Positions 1 through 9,019 of a stretch of DNA of 64,000 bases are shown in pieces (the first letter of the stretch is position 1; each line of letters opens with the position of its first letter). The notes under the pieces were generated by a model. That model worked only from the letters and a program-made list of their open reading frames with translations, ran no database searches and was not told the origin of the DNA. The stretch covers positions 437,001 to 501,000 of the forward strand of contig JAQPZY010001418.1 in assembly GCA_029931535.1 (NCBI GenBank). Direction: 5' to 3'. This stretch comes from Margaritifera margaritifera (taxonomy: Eukaryota; Mollusca; Bivalvia; Unionida; Margaritiferidae). The translations under genes and the position numbers were made by a program.

Positions 1-98
1 AATGCGAAATACACACCAACTTCCTACTTGCTTGCTTGCTTATTTATTTGCATGATTTCTAGCTTGGTAGGTAATCCCCCACTTGCTTACATGCCTGC

Positions 99-460
99 TT
101 ACTTATTCTGATTGTTGTTATCTTACTTCACTGCTTACTTTTTCTGATTGTTGTTATCTTACTTCACTGCTTACTTATTCTGATTGTTGTTATCTTACTT
201 CACTGCTTACTTATTCTGATTGTTGTTATCTTACTTCACTGCTTACTTATTCTGATTGTTGTTATCTTACTTCACTGCTTACTTTTTCTGATTGTTGTTA
301 TCTTACTTCACTGCTTACTTATTCTGATTGTTGTTATCTTACTTCACTGCTTACTTATTCTGATTGTTGTTATCTTACTTCACTGCTTACTTATTCTGAT
401 TGTTGTTATCTTACTTCACTGCTTACTTTTTCTGATTGTTGTTATCTTACTTCACTGCTT
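99..460. repeat. 36-bp minisatellite, about 10 copies
   Basis: The unit carries TTCTGATTGTTGTTATC followed by TTACTTCACTGC and repeats every 36 bases with very few changes. One position alternates between CTTACTTATTC and CTTACTTTTTC in the order A,T,A,A,A,T,A,A,A,T, which suggests a four-unit (144-bp) higher-order period. The plus frame stays open because 36 is divisible by three; the peptide is a 12-residue repeat and I do not regard it as a gene. Confidence 0.95.
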
Positions 461-1004
461 CCTCGGGACTTTTTTTTTACTGCTGAATGTGTTCGTTTCC
501 TTTTTCAGATATAGAACTTTTCACTATACACTTTAGGTATTTGATCTATTGATTAAATATCTGCAGTGTGGTTATAAATAAATAAAAATAAAAATAAATA
601 AATAAATAATGTCTTAGATACGTTGGCAGATGATGTTGCTCCGAATGCTGTCAAAAGCAACCACCCCACCCCCACCCCCGGATCCATTATAAATAGAAGG
701 TAAAAATTATGATAATTGCAATCATAAATCGTACCAATCACCAATAAACATACTTATCACAGTATATTTGTTTAATATTTTCGTCAACAGATTGTTCAGC
801 GTGAAATCGGAACAGAGATGTGCGTTGGAAAAAAAACTGAACATCTCCAATCTGATAGACTCATTTCGATTTGTACTATTTCACTCTTTCACTAAGAAAT
901 ATTGTGTGCCTCCTGCCAATGCAGGTAACATAGTTTGGAATAAACAAAACTTATTTTTTCTTTAAATATAAAAATGGACAATGATAGAAAAAAAATCAAG
1001 ATGA
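461..1004. other. No gene seen; A-rich and C-rich low-complexity patches
   Basis: Holds an AAATA-type tract near 579-609 and a CCCCACCCCC-type tract near 662-681. The short open frames here have no recognisable motif and no splice-site support. Confidence 0.5.
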
Positions 1005-1537
1005 AATACCGTTCAATATGGTATAGTTTCCTTTGCTAGGGCTAAGAACGATCACGTGTTAATGACGTTACGAGAAGCCGGTTAGCTGCGCTTGTCTTAA
1101 ACTTTGAATATTTCATGTCACTTTTATTTTACATTTACGGTGAAACATTTGATTACGGTCCCATTCTTTACATTTACGAAAGTTTATTACCTATATTGGT
1201 TAACAGCCAATGATACACTTTACCATAGCAAAATTCTTTCTCATTCATGACAAACTCTAGAACTTACCAGCCCTTACCCACGAAGAAAAATTCTTTGTTT
1301 AAAAACTCTCCGTAATTACAATTACTCAACGTCTCATCTCAGCCATATTTTGCTTTGCTTTCGACGAATGACTGCAGATAGGTTTTGGTTCCAGTCAGAT
1401 TTACCTCCACTGGAAACAGGTGTCTGCCATCCTTAGGCGTTAGTCCTCCATAGCATTAATATTATTATTGACATAAATTATGATTTGTTATAGCGTGCTA
1501 TCTAGGCAATGAGTATTTGTAAAATAAGGCATGTAAG
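1005..1537 (-). repeat. Right part of an interrupted dispersed repeat (copy of about 15640-16160)
   Basis: Read as its reverse complement this segment aligns by eye along its length with about 15640-16160. Shared blocks include TTTGCTAGGGCTAAGAACG here against its complement near 16120, and GTCAGATTTACCTCCA against its complement near 15760. Homology starts abruptly at about 1005 and stops at about 1537, where the TIR of the Polinton-like element begins. The other half of the same copy lies at 5901-6535. Confidence 0.85.
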
Positions 1538-1543
1538 TTGTTT

Positions 1544-1800
1544 GATATGGCACCCTGAGGCTGAATATGGCACTCTAAGGCCCTACGAGAAAGTCCTCTC
1601 TCCGTCCATCTTGAAAAATGGTACATTGGGGTACTACGGGAATTTAATGTTTAAAATGCCCATCGGATTAACACTTATTGGCACTCTAGGGCTCTGGATG
1701 ATATAACGCCGAATGGGCGTCCATTTGTTTAATATTGAAGTACCACGTTAGAGGGTCCAAAGCAAACTGGCGGACACCAAAAGGTATGCACATGCGCACT
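1544..1800 (+). repeat. Terminal inverted repeat, left in the window
   Basis: Matches the reverse complement of 5631-5882 with scattered differences. Shared blocks include CCCTACGAGAAA, CCATCTTGAAAAAT, GGAATTTAAT and CCGAATGG, in the same order and spacing. The motif GGCACTCT occurs three times in the copy, giving it internal repetition. Confidence 0.85.
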
Positions 1801-1904
1801 GAAAAAATGTCGAGCATTCGCACTATCTAATTTTTCACATCCGCACTGAACATTTCTTTTTTAAATTTTAAAAAAAAACTGATTCAAACATACTGTAAAA
1901 CATA

Positions 1905-2291
1905 TTACCCAAACAATATTTTCCGCATACGCAATACATTTTTTAGCTCATGCGCTAAAAAATAAAATAATTGCAAAACATTTTTGCAAATATATATAAA
2001 TAGCGGGGTTTTTTTGGGGGGTGACATAATTATACTTACACATTCACATATACAAACACAAATAGAGAGAAGTTGACAATCATTGAGTAGTACTTCTGTT
2101 TTTAGAGATCTGTGGCAGCCCTTTGACCACATTTCTCCATTCCATGTCCCGACGGAAACATTCGCCTCCATTTCCCAATCCTCATTTCTGGGGATAAAAG
2201 GTTCCTCATTTCTAAGTTGTTGCTGTTGCTGCCACTCTTGTTGTTTTTCTTCCCTTTGTCTTAGTCTCTCCCATCGTTCCGATCGTCGCAT
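1905..2291 (-). CDS. Hypothetical ORF inside the Polinton-like element
   Basis: An open frame of 128 codons starting at an ATG preceded by a GA-rich tract. The first ~75 residues are charged and Q-rich (a run QQQQQ, many R/E/W) and could form a coiled coil. The rest is hydrophobic and comes from AT-rich DNA, so only the first part looks protein-like. It lies on the same strand as the protease and capsid relics and inside the inverted repeats, so it could be a cargo or structural gene of the element. No family was recognised. It may equally be a chance ORF; codon-bias and homology tests were not possible. Confidence 0.3.
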   Translation of the reverse strand: MRRSERWERLRQREEKQQEWQQQQQLRNEEPFIPRNEDWEMEANVSVGTWNGEMWSKGCHRSLKTEVLLNDCQLLSICVCICECVSIIMSPPKKTPLFIYICKNVLQLFYFLAHELKNVLRMRKILFG

Positions 2292-2723
2292 TTAGAAGGT
2301 CAACGAAAGAGAGAGAGAGAAAGAAATTGAAGCCTATCTAAAAGATTTGTTTTATCAAATAATCAAAAACCAAGAAAATTTCAGAATCAACATTTTTGAG
2401 AAGCCCCGCTACATTAATCATGAACAAAAATGAAAAGTGCTGATTAGGGCAGTCCCTGATCTTTACGTATACTTTTAAAAACAATAAACACAAACAAAAA
2501 TGCAGAATTTCAAAATGTATTTACAGCGTTGACGACGTTGGTAAGTGAGACCAGGGTTGCAATGACAGTTTCATCTTGCCATCAATGGACACTCCTTTTC
2601 TGAACTAAAGAAAACAGATATATATAATGATCACCAAGCCACATTTCTAATTTTGAATCGTTTCTAGGGAAATTAGGTCCAAAAACAAGAAAGTAAATGT
2701 TATAAAGAGAATCCAAGGATTTG

Positions 2724-3071
2724 TTAATCAAGAAAATACAAACAATATTGTCCACACACCATATGATCGGATCCTTGTATTCTCACATTATTGAATTTAT
2801 TGGATGCAGCATTTCTTCTCATAAAGTCTGTGATATCGTTTTCAATATTAGGTAATCCAGACGAATAAAAATATTCTACCATGTGGTCGTTCGAAACGTA
2901 GACAGCCACCCAATGCGTTCCTGGTCGATGACTGTCGTTGGTGTTCATGACATAAACTCAAACATCTTTAGGTTTTCGATGAGAAAGTTCATCTTTAGCA
3001 CAAACTACTGAATTTCAGGAATCTGTGTACGAACTGTGACTCAGGAGGTAATGTATTTCGCAGGAATTCAT
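2724..3071 (-). pseudogene. Adenovirus-type maturation cysteine protease (Polinton PRO) relic
   Basis: Polinton PRO is related to the adenovirus capsid-maturation protease. In this relic the frame from the ATG at 3071 reads into the catalytic-His region (PGTHWVAVYV), then VEYF, then the Gln/Cys region (VRIQG and CGQYCLYFL). The spacing fits the family: His, about 17 residues to VEYF, and the Cys about 40 further on. Two in-frame TGA codons (3017-3015 and 2960-2958) interrupt the amino-terminal part. The acidic 'D-S-x-G' type stretch that usually follows VEYF is Y-S-S-G here. The frame ends at 2724 directly after the catalytic Cys region, earlier than in full-length proteases, so the carboxy end is lost. 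It is next to the capsid gene relic on the same strand. The identification is firm; the gene is inactive. Confidence 0.88.
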
Positions 3072-3243
3072 TTTCTTTCCTTGGTTTTTCACAGGTAATG
3101 AAAAGCGACTATTTCAAACTTGACCTTTTCCTTAAATGTGTTTGTCAAGCAAGTCAAAGAACCGAACGTATCGGTATTCTGCTGCAAAAGAGCTTCGATT
3201 AGTTTAGTCTCCAAGTGAGTCCATGGAGGTTTTGATTGGTCTA

Positions 3244-3348
3244 TCAAGTCGCTATCAAGTCGCTATATAAGTCTTTCAATATCTTCTCTTCGTGGATGAG
3301 TGTCCATGCTTCTTCCAGATACTCTTCCAACTTGTCTTCTTGACTCAT
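3244..3348 (-). CDS. Small acidic ORF (34 codons) between capsid and protease relics
   Basis: Begins MSQEDKLEEYLEEAW and ends in tandem stops TGA TAG. It is rich in E, K, L and D and helical in character. The following bases, in a shifted frame, continue in protein-like fashion (ETKLIEALLQQNTD), which suggests that a longer reading frame was broken by a small indel. Its place between the capsid and protease relics on the same strand suggests a small structural or accessory gene of the element. No family was recognised. Confidence 0.35.
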   Translation of the reverse strand: MSQEDKLEEYLEEAWTLIHEEKILKDLYSDLIAT

Positions 3349-3656
3349 GATTAAATACTTGTTGTGTTACTTGACTAGAGTGGTCAAGTTAATAATCATA
3401 ACAATGTTCTCTGGTCAGGAGCATGATTCTTTAGCCAAGTGGTTAGCAAAACAGTATATGAAGTACTGTTCTTTTTTTGGACATAGTGCCACTACTGTTT
3501 CTTACTTTTTTTCTTCTGCCCGACTACTACTTTGATGCTCTGTATGTGACTGCTGTACTTCCTGTACCTGTTCTTATTTATTTATGACCACGGCCTCGTA
3601 TTTCATATTAAACAGTCTAAGATCATTTGTCCAAGACTTGATTTTGAAGGGTATTG

Positions 3657-4242
3657 TCAAATTTGGGCAAACAAGATCACGTTCACTGTGTTCTGGAAGG
3701 CTAGTGAAAACTGAAGTTCCAGATGGAGTTGGCCTGATTTTATAGAATGGAAATGTCCCTCATCACTCCCTTGGTCTGGGGTGAAATCAAATCCCCACAC
3801 ACTATATCCGTCAGTATAATCGTCGTACAAAATGCCATGGGTATTGTTGGTCCCCAGGTTTACTGATGCCTGAAACAGAGTCAAGTAAGATCTTAAGCGA
3901 TTCTTCTAGGCAAAGGTTCAAAGGGTCAGGTACACAGGGTGATGCCGTCTCGGGTGACTTCTATCTTGAAAACGTTGAAGTGCTGGAACTAGAAATGATT
4001 TTAATCAATAGTTTAATCGAGGCTGCATTGCTGACGATGTCAGTAAAGATTCTTTTAGGGGGCTGACCCTGGGACACAAGATCTTTGATCTTGGAACGGT
4101 GTCCAGCGGCAACGTTGAAAGTTTTGACTTCCATTCGTCGTATGGGATACTTGGCTGCGCTTTTCTGAGAGTCTGATAGATGTCGTTTCCCACTTTGGGT
4201 AAGACTTCGACAGGTCGCACGTAAGATTTGACTTCTTCGATG

Positions 4243-4279
<37 letters not shown>

Positions 4280-4851
4280 TCGTTAGCGTTTGCCATCAAA
4301 TGTAAAACTGTGCTGGTTCGATTCAGTCTCAGACGTACATCCACGCCATTTAATACGTACTTGTTTTGCAACCACGGATCTAAGTGTAAATGATCCATCA
4401 TTTCTCAACTATGCCTTTGTTTGGTTTTCTTATGTCTGTCGTCCAATCATACACTGTAGTCTGGATCATGCTCAGCAATCAAAGATGTGTCGATAAACTT
4501 GCCAAACGTGACAGGTTTCCACACCACACAAAGCATCAAGGTGTGCTTTTTTTTTTTTTTTTTTTTTGGTTTTTTTTATTTGGCTTCTTTTCCGTAAATC
4601 AATAGATTCTCTAGGTAACCTCGGAAAGGGTAAATGTCCATGATAATACTGACGAGTTTATTGTTCAGTTACAAATCCACTTCACTGAACAACGAATGCA
4701 CGAAATTGTTGACGGAAGCCTCTCTAACATCGACGCCTGGATTGGTGTTGTCGGATTTAATGACTTTTACTTTCAGCTACAAGCAACTGTTGTACAGATC
4801 GATATAGTCTTCGGTTTGCCCTTCGATTTTAAACTTGATGGAGGCTGACAT
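3657..4851 (-). pseudogene. Polinton/adintovirus-type major capsid protein (double jelly-roll) relic
   Basis: About 400 codons, close to the usual capsid length. From the ATG at 4851 the sequence shows the amino-terminal signature EDYIDL, then NNFVHSLFSEVDL, LNNKLVS and RGYLENLLIYG. In the middle part come LNGVDVRLRL, AKYPIRRMEVKTFNV and GQPPKRIF. At the end come DGYSVWGFDFTPDQ, then HLELQFSLAF and NVILFAQI before the stop at 3657. This order is characteristic of the family often annotated in animal genomes as F54H12.2-like. In-frame TAG (4779-4777) and TAA (4671-4669), a T33 tract at 4244-4276, a second T-rich tract at 4543-4576 and frame changes near 4600, 4000 and 3900 show it is dead. The family shell protein forms the capsid lattice. 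Coding traces continue upstream to about 4960. Confidence 0.9.
4244..4276. repeat. Poly-T tract (33 T) inside the capsid pseudogene
   Basis: An uninterrupted T33 run that on the minus strand reads as a poly-lysine stretch within the capsid frame. It is best read as a later expansion in a non-functional copy. Confidence 0.9.
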
Positions 4852-5220
4852 CGTAAGAGACAACAAAGGATGGAATTGTACCCACTAGGATTCTCGGAAC
4901 ATACGAAACAATCTATGTCCATCATCTTGTTTTCATTTAGTAATCAAAAACGTCCAAGTCCCTGACGGGTCTTTGACTCTCATTCATTTTGTTTCCTTCG
5001 TATCAGTGAGATGTTAACGGTTTTCGATGTTTCTCTCTTCCTTGTCCTTGCTGCTGAGTGGAGGTTGACTCTGTTGTATTGAAATGACTGTGAAGTAAAC
5101 GTATAGGTGTTTGTCGGGGTCTAAAGAGCTCTTTTCCTATCTGGATCAATACAGTTTACGCTGTATTCAGTAATGCTTGTTTGGCATGAGCGCATTTTGG
5201 ATAAATTCTTTTCCTTGCGT

Positions 5221-5361
5221 CTAGGCAGCATTTTTTAAAGTATGCAATCCTTGTGAAACAATATGATTGAAGACGAGTGCCACAGTACGAAAGACCGATT
5301 TGAACACACTATCCAAACCATGTCCTCGTTGTCGAGCTCCTCTTCGGTATACTGGGTACAT
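5221..5361 (-). pseudogene. Small basic capsid-cluster protein relic
   Basis: The frame from the ATG at 5361 starts MYPVYRRGARQRGHGLDSVF and ends at TAG 5223-5221 after 46 residues. The arginine/glycine-rich start followed by hydrophobic 'FKSVFRTVALVF' and 'GLHTLKNAA' segments resembles the short basic core or minor capsid-like protein commonly encoded just upstream of the Polinton capsid gene. Reading on past the TAG, the frame still looks related (KEFIQNAL), so the stop is probably a disabling mutation. Upstream, in another frame, a piece containing 'VNTAIKGDLGQNV' suggests the end of a further capsid-module protein. The assignment rests on position and composition. Confidence 0.5.
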
Positions 5362-5630
5362 GAGTTACAACTCACTCGAGAATCTTTTTCAAAAATGTAG
5401 TTTCACCGTGACTTATCCATTCGATAATGGAACATTTTGTCCAAGATCTCCTTTTATGGCAGTATTCACACTCTCAAAATAAAAATTTCTGACAGAAAGA
5501 TAATAACGATGTAAAAATTCTCGGTGAACGTGATAGGTGTTTCCTCTTTCATCGTAAGAAATTGGTCATATAATCATATAATATAATCCAATTAAAAGGG
5601 AATGATTCTCAACAACGATATTTTCTCTTT

Positions 5631-5882
5631 GTGCGCATGATATTTTAGGGCCGCCATTTTTAATTTGACCCTGTCACATGATACTTTAATGATAAGTGAA
5701 TGGATGTCCATTCGGCCCTATGTCGTCATGAGCCTGAGAGTGCCATCCAATGTCACTCTTATGGACGTTGTTAATATTAAATTCCAGTAGGGCCCCACAC
5801 CGTGATTTTTCAAGATGGCCGGAGAGTGAAATTTCTCGTAGGGTCCCAGAGTGCCATTTTGGGCCCCGGAGTGCCGTATATT
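5631..5882 (-). repeat. Terminal inverted repeat, right in the window
   Basis: Inverted partner of 1544-1800. Its reverse complement contains GGCACTCTGGGACCCTACGA and CCATCTTGAAAAAT at the same spacing. The outer end is not sharp: the last 10-20 bases before the host repeat at about 5901 do not align clearly. Confidence 0.85.
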
Positions 5883-5900
5883 CACATAAACACTATACCA

Positions 5901-6535
5901 CTTGCAGTTTGAAAACACTATCATTATCATTATCTTCCGCTGTTTTACGCATTTCCATTACGGAAGACATCGAAGAAAGACCAGAAAGTGTTCGTAAGGT
6001 TCATCAAAGATTATTTTCTTGGTCACGGGAATTATAGCATAGTTTTCACATCCAGGCATTTTCAGGTAATTTCTCATTCGATGGAGGCGAAAAGTCGGTC
6101 TTTAAAGTAAGGGCCGTATCATGTGCTTAAGTAACGCTTTTAAAAAATTTTTGAAGGGTTTCCCTTTAAATAATTTTACACATTTATGCATATGATTGAA
6201 GTATATTTCAAAATTGTGGTACGCCGGGCGGAAAAGACCGAGTCATTCACCGTATCGAATCATTCACCTTGTAAGTGGCATAACAAACAATGGCTTATTA
6301 AGTTACGAAAAAGTCAGCTACGCACCGTTAAAAATCAATTTGATTAAAACTTTATTTTAATTTCAACGACAATATAATAAAATAAATCTTCCAACTCCAA
6401 GCAATACTACACATAAACGCAAACGAGACACAATACGTCACATCTCCTTCACGTCACGCGACGTCAGTAAGAATACAAACATGATGCTACCAGGTTTTAC
6501 TCATTTCATTTGAAAGTGAGGTACAGAGATTCTAT
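5901..6535 (-). repeat. Left part of the interrupted dispersed repeat (copy of about 14950-15640)
   Basis: Its reverse complement aligns with 14950-15640. Diagnostic shared blocks are GGGCGGAAAAGACCGAGTCA (6228-6247, complement near 15232-15251), CACGCGACGTCA near 6456 and TTTCCATTACGGAA near 5953. Together with 1005-1537 it rebuilds one continuous copy of 14.95-16.16 kb with the Polinton-like element inserted at the point equivalent to about 15640. Confidence 0.85.
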
Positions 6536-6704
6536 TCATCTTGCATGCATTGCTTATTACATGTAATTAAATAGATTGTGTTATCTTTTAAGGCACGCAA
6601 TCTATTTGAAATAGTTTAATTTTGGCATCTTGCGCTATGGATCCAATGGAATTATTTGTCGCCGGAGTACTTTTAAACGTTGTCACGCTCATATTAAACG
6701 TTTG

Positions 6705-6953
6705 TGTTTGTGTTTTGTGGGTTTAATGCCATTTTTCAGGACATGATAGGCCATACATCGCGGCCAGTATATTTGGCGGAGGAAGAACTCGGGAAGAACC
6801 ATCGACCCACAGGAAGCTACTGGCAAGGTTTCTCACATGCCCATGTTGGCCGAGCCGAGATTCATATCCACGCCGACAGAGATGGGATGTCAGTGATCTG
6901 TAAAGGCGAGCACCTTAGACCATTTGGCCACCCGGAGCCCCAGCACATCAAAC
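6705..6953 (+). repeat. Unclassified ~250-bp dispersed repeat, copy A
   Basis: Shares long blocks with 47072-47285 (same strand), with 62131-62178 (start only) and with 63811-63885 (opposite strand). Conserved pieces include CGGCCAGTATATTTGG, GAAGAACCA, CGACCCAC, GGAAGCTACTG and GTGATCTGTAAAGGCGAG. No RNA polymerase III boxes or clear tail were recognised, so I leave the class open (SINE-like or MITE-like). Confidence 0.85.
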
Positions 6954-7211
6954 GGTTAAATACATGAATTTACATCCCTAGAGATTTAAGTGTGATTCTT
7001 TAATTAGTTATCACTCCCTCTCCCCCATCCCCCCCCCCCCCCGCAGCCATCCTTGATCATGAGTAAATGGATGATAAACATTCATCCTTCTGTCTTTGTG
7101 TTCTTCTGAGAGTCGCCTGTGTGTGTGTGTATGCGTGTGTGTGTGTTTAGAAAATCCAGATCTTTAAGATTTCTCGCCATAAAAAAAATGGCACTGCAAT
7201 GTGTTAGTGTG

Positions 7212-7320
<109 letters not shown>

Positions 7321-7631
7321 GTGTGTATGTGATTGTTTGTGTGTGTGACTTATGCGGTGCTGGTCTGAAAGGTATCGCTGAAGCGTTTTCGGTCTCCACG
7401 TTTAACTCAATGCCTAATAAAGTAATCCATGCAAATGGTCGAACGTATATGAACTTTATCGACAGACTTTTGTAAATTGGTTATTATTGATTGATCGATG
7501 AATTGATTCTTGTAATAACTTTTAATGAAATCATCTTTTATTTTTGCTAGTGAAGCTTTTATTCAGTATTAGTAAGTTTAACTGATTTATATCGCTCCAT
7601 TATTATCATTGTCATCCTCGTCGACGTCGTT

Positions 7632-7632
7632 G

Positions 7633-7667
<35 letters not shown>

Positions 7668-7668
7668 G
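7632..7668. repeat. (ATC)n microsatellite
   Basis: About twelve ATC units. Its 3' end served as the insertion site of the SINE that follows, and the same trinucleotide reappears on the far side of the SINE. Confidence 0.95.
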
Positions 7669-7804
7669 GGAGCCGCTGTAGCTCAATCGGACTAGTAATT
7701 CAAGGGTAGCGGGTTCGATACCCTCCCAAGACAGTCCGGTTTGACCGCCTCAATCGTACAATACTGTGTTAATAGTGCCATTCAAATCGACAAAAACAAA
7801 CAAA
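7669..7804 (+). mobile_element. tRNA-derived SINE with target-site duplication
   Basis: Starts GGAGCCGCTGTAGCTCAATC, a tRNA-like head with an A-box-like TAGCTCAATCGG and a B box GGTTCGATACC 40 bases on. A short tRNA-unrelated body follows, then an AAAC-rich tail. The 7-base ATCATCG occurs directly before (7662-7668) and after (7805-7811) it, as expected for target-primed insertion, although the (ATC)n setting weakens that argument. Confidence 0.75.
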
Positions 7805-7811
7805 ATCATCG

Positions 7812-9019
7812 TCATCATGGCAGAGAATATTGGTTTATAATAGATGTATATTCTAACAAACAAGGGGAGGAATCGTTAACTTAATGTACTCTTTGTGAAA
7901 AGATATAAAAGTGATCTCTCTTTAATGCTTTTCGCTGTTAGAATTATTCTTTCCGTGAACATAGGGAAAACTCTTAAATGCTTATATTGACTTGTACGTG
8001 CTTTATCACCGATTTATAGTGCTTTTACACGAGCGAGGGATCACCTATCAGTCTGTGTTACGGCCACACATATTACACAACAAAAATCCTAATATATTGC
8101 AATTTGTTCTATATATTTTTTGTTAAATATCAAAATGCAAGAATGTGAAATAACAATAGAGATTTATAGGTAAAAAAAAAGAAGAAAACACCTTAAATGA
8201 CCGAATGTGATTGTATTAAGTTTTAAAAAATGTAGGGAGAAAGAGAAAAATGTTTTCCACAGGATACTATCATAAGACCTCTGTTATATTCCCCAAACAC
8301 TCTTACCTCTGAGCTAACATAACACGAGAAATAATGTGGCGTATGTAAGAAAATGTCATTCAAGCATTTTAAGTTTAAAAACGAATTTTTAATTCTGGTT
8401 AAGAAGTATCTTTATAGTGTAGAGTACAGCAGGGTACCTCCGCAATTTATCGCTGAAATTACAGAGTTTTATTCAGAGATTCTGTTGGTGAAAATGTTGA
8501 AGCAAGTACAGGGGCAAACTATTTTGTATCTTTTCTAACCCATATCTTAACGTTATGAATAACATATCTTTTACTCCCCGCCCCATCCCCTCCGCATTTG
8601 TGCGTTCATGAAGCAATTTTAATCTATACAATGAATTCTTGATTCGTCCTTTCTAGCTGTTATTTCCTTACTCGATGAAAAGATATCCCCATGGATCGCT
8701 TCTTTCATAATTGATACAAAAGACAAAAAAAAATCTTTGTATCAGTGACAAGTTTCGTGACAACATTTCAGTTAAAATTTCAGTTTGAAGCCAACCGCTT
8801 TTGATGTTTAGTAAATTTCCCCAGGGTATATCCTTAATACATCCCGGTAATGACATACCATGATGATAAGAACGCGCTCTAGTGCTGCATGTTAATCAAA
8901 CTTGGCCTGATACTGACTTGATCCAATATTCATGAAACGTTGGTTCTCATTTTCTTAGAATTTTGTAATCTTTCAAGGATACCTATCCCATTTGTGACCA
9001 ACACTATTTATGATGCAGA
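7812..9019. other. No gene or ordered repeat recognised
   Basis: AT-rich sequence. The open frames at 8353-8538 (+) and 8668-8856 (-) have no motif, no splice-like borders and AT-driven composition. Confidence 0.5.

Larger units (their letters stand above)
1544..5882 (-). mobile_element. Decayed Polinton/Maverick-like element, internally deleted
   Basis: A ~4.3-kb insertion bounded by ~260-bp imperfect inverted repeats (1544-1800 and 5631-5882) that interrupts a copy of the dispersed repeat also found uninterrupted at 14.95-16.16 kb. All recognisable coding relics lie on the minus strand, in the order basic capsid-cluster protein (5361 to 5221), major capsid protein (4851 to 3657) and adenovirus-type cysteine protease (3071 to 2724). 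These belong to the Polinton/Maverick morphogenesis module. No DNA polymerase B, integrase or packaging ATPase was recognised. At 4.3 kb it is far shorter than the 15-20 kb usual for the group, so most of the interior is probably deleted. Every recognised gene contains stops or length errors, so it cannot be autonomous. The exact termini are uncertain by 10-20 bases and no target-site duplication could be settled by eye. Confidence 0.85.

Noticed and set aside
5267..5482. 71-codon plus-strand frame with CPRC
   Set aside because: It is the shadow of the minus-strand basic capsid-cluster relic (MYPVYRRG frame).
1544..5882. Functional, active Polinton or viral genome
   Set aside because: Every recognised gene has stops or frame changes, the carboxy end of the protease is missing, and polymerase and integrase were not found.
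7669..7740. Functional tRNA gene
   Set aside because: Boxes A and B are present, but the segment continues into a SINE body and A-rich tail with flanking duplications.
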